DNA of 64,000 nt from Rhodobacter sp. NTK016B (GTDB lineage: Bacteria; Pseudomonadota; Alphaproteobacteria; Rhodobacterales; Rhodobacteraceae), in the NCBI RefSeq assembly GCF_017303295.1, contig NZ_JAFKOK010000005.1:206196-270195 (forward strand), written 5' to 3'. Position numbers and translations under genes: made by a program. Positions within the stretch are counted from its first letter, which is position 1, and each line of letters opens with the position of its first letter. The notes under the pieces are model-generated. The model saw nothing but the letters and a program-made list of their open reading frames with translations. It searched no databases and was not told the origin of the DNA. Below, one piece after another: positions 8,652 through 16,030 of this stretch.

Positions 8652-10109
8652 CTACAGCGGCGCGCGGGCGATCCGCAGCAGCGCGTCACAATCGGCGTGT
8701 TCTTCCAGATGGTCGGCCAGCGCCTCGAGCGCGGATTCGACCCCGGCGCCATAGGCATGGCCCTCGGATGCCGCGCCCAGCCCGCGCAGAAAGGCGGCGC
8801 GAAAGCTGTCGGCGGTGAACAGGCCGTGCAGATAGCTGCCCATCACCTGACCGTCGGCGCTGATCGCGCCTTCGGGCTGACCGGCCACGCGAAAGAGCGG
8901 GCGCGCACGGTCGGCGCCCTCGGTCACGCCGATATGGATCTCGTAGCCCTGCGCGGCCTCGCCCGAGGCGTCGTGCACAGCGTCGGTGAGCGTCACGCGC
9001 TTGTCGCCGCGCATGATCGTCTCGACCTCCAGAAGGCCCAGCCCCTCGACACTGCTGGCCGGTCCTTCGATCCCGTCGGGGTCGGAAATCCGGCGGCCCA
9101 GCATCTGATAGCCGCCGCATAGCCCCAGCACCCGCGCGCCCCGGCGCAGGGCGGCGCGGATGTCGATATCCCAGCCCTGCGCGCGCAGATGGGCCAGATC
9201 GGCGATGGTGGATTTCGAGCCGGGGATCAGGATCAGATCGGCCTCGACCGGCAGGGGATGGCCCGGTGCGATGACCTCGACCGAGACGCCGGGCTCGGCC
9301 ATCAGCGGGTCGAGATCGTCGAAATTGGCGATCCGGTTGAGTTGCGGCACGACGATGCGGAACGCGCCCGCACCTCCCTTGCGGCGCAGGTCGGCGGCAT
9401 CCTCGGCGGGCAGGCGGTGGGCTTGGGTGAACCATGGCAGCACGCCCAGCCCGGTCCAGCCGGTGCGCGCGGCGATCAGGTCGTAGCCATCGTCGAAAAG
9501 CCGGGGATCGCCGCGAAACTTGTTGATCAGGAAGCCCTTGATCAGCGCGTTGTCTTCGGGATCGAGCACCGCCTGCGTGCCGACGATCTGTGCGATCACC
9601 CCGCCCCGGTCGATATCGCCTGCCAGCACCACGGGCACCCGCGCGGCCTGCGCGAAGCCCATATTGGCGATGTCGCCCGCACGCAGATTGACCTCGGCGG
9701 GCGAACCCGCGCCTTCGACGATCACCAGATCGGCCTCAGCTTTCAGGCGCGCGAAACTGTCGAGCACGGCGCCCATGAGCTGCGGCTTCAGCGCGGCGTA
9801 ATCGCGGGCCTTGGCGGTGGTCAGGCGCTTGCCCTGCACCACGACCTGCGCGCCGGTCTCGGATTCGGGTTTCAGCAGGATCGGGTTCATATGCACCGAT
9901 GGCGGGACCCCGCAGGCCATCGCCTGAAGCGCCTGCGCGCGGCCGATCTCGGCGCCATCGGGGGTCACGGCGGCGTTGTTGGACATGTTCTGCGGCTTGA
10001 ACGGGCGCACGGTCAGGCCACGCCGCGCAAAGACCCGGCAGAAGCCCGCGACGAGCAGCGACTTGCCGACATTCGAGCCCGCGCCCTGGATCATCACTGT
10101 TGCGGTCAT
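8652..10109 (-). CDS. cobQ: Cobyric acid synthase (glutamine-hydrolysing)
   Basis: CobQ amidates the b, d, e and g side chains of adenosylcobyrinic acid a,c-diamide during cobalamin synthesis. The 485-residue product has the N-terminal synthetase motif [11 protein letters not shown], the segment [18 protein letters not shown], and a class I glutamine amidotransferase domain with the nucleophile in [10 protein letters not shown] and the catalytic His in GSYLHGLF. I use the ATG at 10109, which has GGGGTGA just upstream; an ATG at 10160 adds 17 unrelated residues. No other cobalamin gene is in the window, and it appears to be a single-gene unit with its own upstream region. Confidence 0.95.
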   Translation of the reverse strand: MTATVMIQGAGSNVGKSLLVAGFCRVFARRGLTVRPFKPQNMSNNAAVTPDGAEIGRAQALQAMACGVPPSVHMNPILLKPESETGAQVVVQGKRLTTAKARDYAALKPQLMGAVLDSFARLKAEADLVIVEGAGSPAEVNLRAGDIANMGFAQAARVPVVLAGDIDRGGVIAQIVGTQAVLDPEDNALIKGFLINKFRGDPRLFDDGYDLIAARTGWTGLGVLPWFTQAHRLPAEDAADLRRKGGAGAFRIVVPQLNRIANFDDLDPLMAEPGVSVEVIAPGHPLPVEADLILIPGSKSTIADLAHLRAQGWDIDIRAALRRGARVLGLCGGYQMLGRRISDPDGIEGPASSVEGLGLLEVETIMRGDKRVTLTDAVHDASGEAAQGYEIHIGVTEGADRARPLFRVAGQPEGAISADGQVMGSYLHGLFTADSFRAAFLRGLGAASEGHAYGAGVESALEALADHLEEHADCDALLRIARAPL

Positions 10110-10164
10110 CGCGTCACCCCGGTGGTTTTGCGGTGGTTTTGCCCGTGTTAGCCGGGCCAAAGAA

Positions 10165-10180
10165 GGGGGGCTAGCCCCCC
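10165..10180 (-). terminator. G6-CTAG-C6 palindrome, likely terminator for the hydratase operon
   Basis: A perfectly self-complementary 16-mer: six G, CTAG, six C. Read on the minus strand it is followed by TTCTTT and lies about 50 nt beyond the hydratase stop at 10232. That suits a terminator for the GAPDH-like/hydratase pair. The adjoining stretch to 10230 resembles an intergenic element I associate with Rhodobacteraceae genomes. Confidence 0.5.
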
Positions 10181-10231
10181 TCGGCGCCTGCGCGCCTCAC
10201 CCCCCCAGGATATTCGCGGAACAAAGATGGG

Positions 10232-10999
10232 TCAGGTGACGCGCAGGGTCAGCGGCGGCAGGTTGATCCCGTCGATCCGGGTCGTCCATGTCTCGCCGCC
10301 CGCGACAGGCAGCGCGTCGGTCAGGGTTCCGGTCGAGACGATCCAGCCCGGCGCCAGCCGGTCGTCGCCAAGCTGGGCGACGAGGTAGCGCAGGGCGGCG
10401 AGCGGGCCGGTGCCCAGCACGTTCGCGCCCCGCCCTTGTGCCACTACTTGGTCGTCACGGATCAGCCGGATGTTGATCTGCGCGAGCGCGGCCAGAACGT
10501 CGGGGGTGGCCGGGACGAAGTCGCCGGTGACCAGCGCGCCGTGCAGGGCGCCCGCCGCGACGGTATCGGCGGCGCGAAAGCGCCAGCCGGGAAAGGGGCT
10601 GTCGACGATCTCGAACCCGCGCGCGACCCCGTCCACGCAGGCGGCGAGCTGGCTGTCGTCCATGTCGGGCGCGGGCGCGGCCGAAAGGCGCAGGACGATC
10701 TCGGGCTCGATCCGGGGTTCGACGAAGTCCGCGGCGGCGATGGGCCCCTGCCGCCAAGTCGTGTCGAAAACCGGGCCATGGATCGGTGCATGGACGTTAT
10801 AGGCGTCCCAGATCGTGGTATTGGTGAAGCCCGTTTTCATACCGACCACCCGAGCGCCCCGGCGCAGGCGGGTTTTCGTCAGCTCGGCCTGTGCGGCATA
10901 GGCGCGGGGCAGGTCGAAATCCGGGTCGCTGTCGGTGATGGGGGCCATCGGCTGGCGATGGTCGAGCGCGTGCAGGATGGCGTCGGCGATGGTGATCAT
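10232..10999 (-). CDS. 2-keto-4-pentenoate hydratase-like protein (FAH superfamily)
   Basis: Protein of 255 residues of the MhpD / 2-oxohepta-3-ene-1,7-dioate hydratase type. These hydrate 2-hydroxydienoates in aromatic meta-cleavage pathways, or act as decarboxylases. Visible features are the segment VGMKTGFTNTTIWDAYNVHAPIHG and the metal-binding EPEIVLRL region, as expected for the fold. The ATG at 10999 overlaps the stop of the GAPDH-like gene (ATGA), so the pair is translationally coupled. An upstream ATG at 11056 lies inside that gene. The pairing with a triose-phosphate-type dehydrogenase is not a textbook pathway, so the true substrate is open. Confidence 0.78.
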   Translation of the reverse strand: MITIADAILHALDHRQPMAPITDSDPDFDLPRAYAAQAELTKTRLRRGARVVGMKTGFTNTTIWDAYNVHAPIHGPVFDTTWRQGPIAAADFVEPRIEPEIVLRLSAAPAPDMDDSQLAACVDGVARGFEIVDSPFPGWRFRAADTVAAGALHGALVTGDFVPATPDVLAALAQINIRLIRDDQVVAQGRGANVLGTGPLAALRYLVAQLGDDRLAPGWIVSTGTLTDALPVAGGETWTTRIDGINLPPLTLRVT

Positions 11000-11979
11000 G
11001 CGCGACGCTCGCCCATTCGCAGGGCCATGTCCAGCATCCGGCACGAGAAGCCCCATTCATTGTCGTACCAGCCGAAGACTCGGATCAGCCCGACGCCGGT
11101 GACGCGGGTTTCGGGCAGGGCCATGACGATGGATTCGGGCCGCGCGCGCAGATCCGAGGACACGAGGGGTTTCTCGACCCAGCCCAGCACGCCGCCCGCA
11201 TGACGCAGGACCTCGTTCACCGCCTCGACGCCCACGCGGCGCTCGGGGACGATGCACAGATCGACCGCCGAGACGCTGGCGGTGGGGACGCGGACCGCCG
11301 CGCATTCGATCACGCCTGCCAGTTCGGGCAGAACCCGGTCCAGCAGCCGGCCCGCGCTGGTCGTGGTGGGGACCATGGACAGCGCGGCGGCGCGGTTGCG
11401 CGCCATGTCGGAGGACCGGGGCGCGTCGATCGTCGGTTGCGAGCCGGTATAGCAATGGATGGTGGTCATCCAGCCCGCCTCGATCCCGAAGGCTTCGTTG
11501 AGCACGCGCGCCAGCGGAGCGAGCGCGTTGGTGGTGCAGGAGGCATTCGAGACGACACGCATCCCGGGCGTCAGAAGCCCGTCATTGGCCCCCAGAACCA
11601 GCGTCGCATCCGCGCTGTCCGAGGGCCCCGAGATCAGCACCCTTTGCGCCCCCGCCGCAAGGCCCCGCTCGGCGAAATCGCGGTTGTCGGCCTTGCCGGT
11701 GCATTCGAGCACGAGGTCGATCCCCGACAGGTCCAGCGTCGAGATGTCGGTCTGCTGCGTCAGCGCAAGGCGATGGCCCTGCACGTTCAGCGCGCCATCT
11801 TGCAGCTCGACCCCACTCAGCGGGCCGAAAACGCTGTCGAATTCCAGCAGATAGGCGCAGGTTTCCGGCGGGGCGATATCGTTGATCGCCACGATCTCGA
11901 GCCCGGGCCAGCGCCCCGAGAGCCAGGCGCGCAGCACTGTGCGGCCGATGCGTCCGAAACCGTTGATCATCACGCGCAT
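10996..11979 (-). CDS. Glyceraldehyde-3-phosphate dehydrogenase-like protein
   Basis: NAD-dependent phosphorylating aldehyde dehydrogenase fold of 327 residues. It has NGFGRIGRT at the N terminus, Asp34 in AINDI (favouring NAD), the catalytic Cys148 in SNASCTTN and His175 in TTIHCYTGSQ. The start at 11979 follows AGGGGGC; an ATG at 11997 is also possible. The usual YTNDQ motif is YTGSQ here and the LPH-DLRRAR segment is altered (APRSSDMARNRAA), so this is a paralog rather than the housekeeping GapA. An erythrose-4-phosphate or other aldehyde substrate is possible. It is coupled to the FAH-family hydratase downstream, and no glycolytic gene is nearby. Confidence 0.75.
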   Translation of the reverse strand: MRVMINGFGRIGRTVLRAWLSGRWPGLEIVAINDIAPPETCAYLLEFDSVFGPLSGVELQDGALNVQGHRLALTQQTDISTLDLSGIDLVLECTGKADNRDFAERGLAAGAQRVLISGPSDSADATLVLGANDGLLTPGMRVVSNASCTTNALAPLARVLNEAFGIEAGWMTTIHCYTGSQPTIDAPRSSDMARNRAAALSMVPTTTSAGRLLDRVLPELAGVIECAAVRVPTASVSAVDLCIVPERRVGVEAVNEVLRHAGGVLGWVEKPLVSSDLRARPESIVMALPETRVTGVGLIRVFGWYDNEWGFSCRMLDMALRMGERRA

Positions 11980-12137
11980 GAAAGCCCCCTGCGACATTGA
12001 GCCCTTTGGCACCGGGTCCGGTGATCGTCTGACCCCGTGCTAGGCCTCTTTTGATCAAATCTCAACCGCTCGCGGGGGGCTGCGGGATTTCACCTGCAAA
12101 ACGGTGCTGTCAGAAAAGCCGACCAAAAGAATCGGGA

Positions 12138-12160
12138 TTGACTCGCCTGAGTGATTTTGT
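12138..12160 (+). promoter_or_regulatory. Possible operator/promoter element upstream of hemP
   Basis: TTGACT at 12138 resembles a -35 box. The overlapping small inverted repeat ACTC-GCCT-GAGT (12141-12152) lies about 40 nt before the hemP start. HemP genes are commonly iron-regulated in this group (Irr, RirA or Fur), but the repeat does not clearly match a consensus I can name. Confidence 0.25.
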
Positions 12161-12192
12161 CAGGAAATGAAGGCATGGAACAGGAGCCCGAT

Positions 12193-12369
12193 ATGTCGCT
12201 TTATTCACAGCCCGATTTCACCCGCTCGACCCCGGTTGCCCGCAACGATCTGCCGCTGCATTCGGCCCGCGCGCTGACGCAAGGCGGCACGCAGGCGCAG
12301 ATCGAACTGGATGGCAAGGTCTATGATCTGCGCATCACCCGCGCGGGCAAGCTGATCCTGACCAAGTAA
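12193..12369 (+). CDS. hemP: Hemin uptake protein HemP
   Basis: Small protein of 58 residues ending in the HemP signature YDLRITRAGKLILTK, which nearly defines the family. HemP/HmuP proteins accompany haem uptake systems. In alphaproteobacteria the homolog HmuP can act as a regulator promoting expression of haem uptake genes. I favour the ATG at 12193, preceded by AGGAG at 12182-12186; ATGs at 12151 and 12175 are in frame. No haem transporter gene is next to it, so it is an orphan copy here. It ends 2 nt from the convergent AbrB-family gene. Confidence 0.85.
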   Translation: MSLYSQPDFTRSTPVARNDLPLHSARALTQGGTQAQIELDGKVYDLRITRAGKLILTK

Positions 12370-12371
12370 GG

Positions 12372-13448
12372 TCAGAGCTTCACCCAGCGCTGCCCGAGCC
12401 TGGCCATCAGCACGGCCAGAATGATCCGGGCGAGGTGGTGCAGGGTGACGTAGACGGCGCTGACCTGCAGCGACAGGGCGACAAGGGCCATCTCGGTGAC
12501 CCCGCCCGGCGCGAAAGCCAGGATCACCGCCGAGATCGGTTCATCGACCGAGCCCGCGGCCAAAACGGCGATGCCGGCGGCGATCAGCAGCATCGTGCCG
12601 ACATGGACCAGCGAGAGCCGCAGGGCCAGCCCCACCTGACCGCGCGTGAACCCGGCAAGGCGCGCGCCCAGCGATGTCCCCATGATCCATTGCGTGACCA
12701 GCACCGCCCAGATCGGCGGTGCGGCATGCGTCAGTTCCATGGCATGGGCAATGCCGCTCAGCAGCAGCGGGCCCGACAGCATCGCGGCGGGGAAGCGCAG
12801 CACATGCGCAATGCCCCAGCCGCCCAGCCCCAGTGCGAACAAAACCGCCACATCCACCGTATCCAGAGGCGCACGGGCGCCCAGCGTGACGCCGGTCGAC
12901 GAGCCGACGGCATGGCCTTCGATGATGGAAAAGGCGATGGGGATCAGCACGATGCACAGGATCAGGCGCAGGAATTGCAGCATGATCAGCATCTGCATGT
13001 CGGCGCCCGATTTCTCGCCCATATCGAGCGATTCGATGAACCCGCCCGGCATCGCCGCGAAATAAGCCGTCGGGGGCGTCAGCCCGCCCAGCTTGACGAA
13101 GATGGCATAGCCCAGAAGCTGCACCACCGGGATGAACACCACCAGCGCCGCCAGCGTAATCCACCAATGCAGCGCCTGCGTGGCGAAATCGGGCGGGAAA
13201 CCCGCGCCGATCGACACGCCGATGATCGGGACGAAGGCGGTGCGCCATTTCTGAGGCACCGCCAGCGTGTGATTGGACACCTGAAGCCCCAGCGCCGTGG
13301 CCCCCGTCACCGCGACCATCGCCCCCAGCAGCATTGCCAGAGGCAGGCCGAAGGACTTCGCCAGAAGACCGCCGATACCGCTGAGGGCAAAGGTGACAAC
13401 GATGGTGGGTAGCGGGATGCCGGAAAGCAGGCGGCTGAGATTGGGCAT
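12372..13448 (-). CDS. AbrB family (COG3180-type) integral membrane protein
   Basis: Protein of 358 residues made almost wholly of hydrophobic helices, about ten by eye, beginning IPLPTIVVTFALSGIGGLLAKSFGLPLAMLLGAM. The duplicated arrangement (two similar halves, with a conserved AAMPGGFIESLDMGEKSGAD segment in the first and AFAPGGVTEMAL in the second) is typical of the membrane 'AbrB'/ammonia-monooxygenase-annotated family. Despite the names it is neither the DNA-binding AbrB nor an oxygenase. Its function is poorly known and transport is a fair guess. It is 30 nt downstream of an SDR gene on the same strand and probably shares its transcript. Confidence 0.8.
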   Translation of the reverse strand: MPNLSRLLSGIPLPTIVVTFALSGIGGLLAKSFGLPLAMLLGAMVAVTGATALGLQVSNHTLAVPQKWRTAFVPIIGVSIGAGFPPDFATQALHWWITLAALVVFIPVVQLLGYAIFVKLGGLTPPTAYFAAMPGGFIESLDMGEKSGADMQMLIMLQFLRLILCIVLIPIAFSIIEGHAVGSSTGVTLGARAPLDTVDVAVLFALGLGGWGIAHVLRFPAAMLSGPLLLSGIAHAMELTHAAPPIWAVLVTQWIMGTSLGARLAGFTRGQVGLALRLSLVHVGTMLLIAAGIAVLAAGSVDEPISAVILAFAPGGVTEMALVALSLQVSAVYVTLHHLARIILAVLMARLGQRWVKL

Positions 13449-13478
13449 TCGGTCCTGTTCAGGTGCAGAGGCGGGGGT

Positions 13479-14243
13479 TCACATCTGTCCCCCCGCGATT
13501 TCAAGCGTCTGGCCGTTGATGCTGCCCGAATTGGGGCCGACCATCCATTCCGCCGCCGCCGCGACCTCGACCGGCGAGATCAGGCGCTTGTGGCGGTTGG
13601 TCTTGACCATCATCGCGCGCGCCTGATCGGTGTCGATCCCGGCGCGGGCGGCGATGGACTCGGTATTGCGCGCGACGATATCGGTGTCGACATAGCCGGG
13701 GCAGATCGCGTTGAAGGTCAGGTCCGAGCCCAGATAATCCTCGGACAGGCCGCGCATGAGGCCGATCATGCCGTGTTTCGACGCGGTATAGGCAGGCGCG
13801 CCCTTCAGCCCCTTGAGACCCGCAATGGACGAGATGAAGAGGGTGCGGCCCCAGCCCTCGGACAGCATCCCGCTCAGGCATTCGCGCACGGTGACATAGG
13901 CGCCGTCGAGGTTGATCGCCATCATGTTGCGCCAGAAGGTCATGTCCATCTTCGCCATCGACTTGCCCTCGGCGATGCCCGCATTGGCAACGCAGATGGT
14001 AATCGGGCCGCGCGCGGCGATGGCATCGGCGATGCCCTGCACGACGCTCTCTTCCTGCGCCACGTCCATGACCAGCGGATGCAGGCCGCTGGTTGCGGCG
14101 GCAGCCTCTTCCAGAACGCCGCTGCGGCGACCGGTGATGGTGACCTGCGCGCCGTTCGCGGCCAGCATCTGCGCGATGGCCAGCCCGATGCCGGTTCCCC
14201 CGCCGGTGACGAGCGCGTGGCGGCCCTTGAGATCTGTGGTCAT
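13479..14243 (-). CDS. SDR family oxidoreductase (3-hydroxybutyrate dehydrogenase-like)
   Basis: Classical SDR of 254 residues with the cofactor motif TGGGTGIG near residue 13, VANAG near residue 87, catalytic Ser139, Tyr152 (YTASK) and Lys156, and NAICPGYVDTDI after the active site. That last pattern is seen in 3-hydroxybutyrate dehydrogenases and related short-chain hydroxyacid dehydrogenases. It is predicted to be soluble and NAD-dependent. It leads a two-gene minus-strand unit with the AbrB-type membrane protein, which could move the related organic acid, though this is inference. The substrate is not certain. Confidence 0.8.
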   Translation of the reverse strand: MTTDLKGRHALVTGGGTGIGLAIAQMLAANGAQVTITGRRSGVLEEAAAATSGLHPLVMDVAQEESVVQGIADAIAARGPITICVANAGIAEGKSMAKMDMTFWRNMMAINLDGAYVTVRECLSGMLSEGWGRTLFISSIAGLKGLKGAPAYTASKHGMIGLMRGLSEDYLGSDLTFNAICPGYVDTDIVARNTESIAARAGIDTDQARAMMVKTNRHKRLISPVEVAAAAEWMVGPNSGSINGQTLEIAGGQM

Positions 14244-14323
14244 GGTTTCCTCCCTCTGATCGCGGCGAGACTAGACTGCGCCCGGTAAGAGGAAAAGTGC
14301 CACGCCGTCTGACGTTACGGCTT

Positions 14324-15157
14324 TCAGCCGCGCTGTTGCGATGCGGGGTAGGTGCCCAGAATATGCAAACGCGTTGTGAAATATTTCAGCTCATCCAGTG
14401 CGAGCTGGACATTGGGGTCGTCGGGATGGCCCTCGATATCGGCGTAGAACTGCGTCGCGGTGAACGAGCCGTCGACCATGTAGCTTTCCAGCTTGGTCAT
14501 GTTGACGCCGTTCGTGGCGAAACCGCCCATCGCCTTGTACAGCGCCGCGGGGATGTTGCGGACCTGAAACACGAAGGTCGTGACCATGCCGTGATCGCCG
14601 CGACGGGTCAGATCGGGTTCGGGCGACATCACAAGGAAGCGGGTCGTGTTGTGGTGGTTGTCCTCGATATCTGTGGCGAGCACATCGAGCCCGTAGATCT
14701 GCGCGGCAAGTTCGCTGGCCAGCACGCCTTCGTGCGGGCTGCGCTCTTTGGCCAGTTCCGCAGCCGCGCCAGCGCTGTCGGCGGCGGCATCGGCGCTGAT
14801 GCCGTGGCGCTTGAGGAACCCGCGCGCCTGGGGAATCAGCACCAGATGGGCGCGGACATGGCGGATGTCTTCCAGCTTGGTGCCCGGCAGGCCCATCAGC
14901 GCGATGCGCACACGCACGAAAGCCTCATCGACGATATGCAGCCCGCTCTCGGGCAGCAGGCGGTGGATATCGGCCACCCGCCCATAGGTCGAGTTCTCGA
15001 CCGGGACCATCGCCAGATCGGCGCGGCCGTCGCGGACAGAGTCAATGACCTCTTCGAAGGTGCGGCAGGGAACGGCCTCGAAATCGGGACGCGAGGCCGC
15101 GCAGGCCTCGTGCGAATAGGCGCCCGGTTCGCCCTGAAAAGCGATACGTTTGGTCAT
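14324..15157 (-). CDS. pheA: Prephenate dehydratase
   Basis: Converts prephenate to phenylpyruvate in phenylalanine synthesis. The 277-residue single-function protein opens with IAFQGEPGAYSH and has VPVENSTYGRV and the catalytic motif DNHHNTTRFLV. It ends with an ACT regulatory domain (TTFVFQVRNIPAALYKAMGGFATNGVNMTKLES) expected to bind phenylalanine for feedback inhibition. There is no chorismate mutase domain, consistent with the alphaproteobacterial form. The usual LESRP signature of the ACT domain reads LESYMVDG here, so allosteric behaviour may differ. It is divergent from cycM across about 120 nt that must hold both promoters. Confidence 0.95.
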   Translation of the reverse strand: MTKRIAFQGEPGAYSHEACAASRPDFEAVPCRTFEEVIDSVRDGRADLAMVPVENSTYGRVADIHRLLPESGLHIVDEAFVRVRIALMGLPGTKLEDIRHVRAHLVLIPQARGFLKRHGISADAAADSAGAAAELAKERSPHEGVLASELAAQIYGLDVLATDIEDNHHNTTRFLVMSPEPDLTRRGDHGMVTTFVFQVRNIPAALYKAMGGFATNGVNMTKLESYMVDGSFTATQFYADIEGHPDDPNVQLALDELKYFTTRLHILGTYPASQQRG

Positions 15158-15276
15158 CGTGGCCTCCTGCCGAAAAATACGGCCCCTGCAGTGAATTGTC
15201 GCGGTAAGTAGCGCTTGAATTGGGCGATGGGAAGCGGGTAGAAGGGCGCGACTTCTCTGCAGGAACGGGATGCGAC

Positions 15277-15795
15277 ATGTTCGATACCATGGTTCTTACG
15301 AAGGCGGTCGGGGCGATCTGCGCCACGTTCCTGTTCTTCCTTGTCGGCAAATGGATTGCCGAAACTGTTTACATGCCGGGCCATGACGAAGCCCATGCGC
15401 ATGCGGTTTACCCGCTGCCTCCCGAAGAGGGCGCAGAACCGGCCACCGAAGAACCGGCCGAAGAAATCGACGTCATGGCGCTTTACGCCGAGGCTGATGC
15501 CAGCGCTGGTGAAGGCCTGTGGCGCAACTGCCGCTCTTGCCACTCGCTGGAAGGCGCCAACGGCACCGGTCCGCATCTGGACGGCGTCGTCGGTCGCCAG
15601 ATCGACGCGGTCGAAGGCTTCAACTATTCGGGCGCTCTGGAACAGCTGGGCACGACCTGGGATGTCGAGACCCTGTTCACCTTCCTCGCCGATCCGCGTG
15701 GCGCTGCCCCGGGCACCCGCATGTCGTTCCGTGGTCTGCCGGACCCGGAAGACCGCGTGAACCTGATCAAGTATCTGGAAGAGCACCCCGCCTGA
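15277..15795 (+). CDS. cycM: Membrane-anchored cytochrome c552 (CycM type)
   Basis: 172-residue c-type cytochrome that carries electrons from the bc1 complex to the aa3 oxidase in Paracoccus and relatives. Residues 9-30 form one membrane anchor (KAVGAICATFLFFLVGKWIAE), followed by an acidic Pro/Ala/Glu linker (about 46-65) and a periplasmic haem domain with C85-R-S-C88-H89 and axial Met149. The ATG at 15277 puts the anchor at the N terminus; an ATG at 15220 would add 19 polar residues. A possible promoter (TTGAAT at 15215, TAGAAG at 15239) lies upstream. A clear terminator follows at 15839. It is monocistronic and divergent from pheA. Confidence 0.92.
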   Translation: MFDTMVLTKAVGAICATFLFFLVGKWIAETVYMPGHDEAHAHAVYPLPPEEGAEPATEEPAEEIDVMALYAEADASAGEGLWRNCRSCHSLEGANGTGPHLDGVVGRQIDAVEGFNYSGALEQLGTTWDVETLFTFLADPRGAAPGTRMSFRGLPDPEDRVNLIKYLEEHPA

Positions 15796-15838
15796 TCCAC
15801 GCCGATCCCGGACGGGGCGCCGACCGCGCCAGGACAAC

Positions 15839-15868
15839 AGGGCCGCCGCATTCGCGCGCGGCCCTTTC
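15839..15868 (+). terminator. Intrinsic terminator after cycM
   Basis: Arms AGGGCCGC (15839-15846) and GCGGCCCT (15858-15865) enclose an 11-nt loop and are followed by TTTCCCTT. It lies about 45 nt after the cycM stop. Confidence 0.75.
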
Positions 15869-16030
15869 CCTTGCGCATTTCTCTGACCCTGCGGGGGGTT
15901 GCACACGATGTTTTGCAGGCCCGCGACGCGATACTCACGCAATCGCCACTTGCAACCGCTGCCCTGGCTGGATTTAGCTGGGGAGAGCCTATCTGACCCA
16001 CGAGAAGTCAGACGCAAGCAGGAGAGCCGC

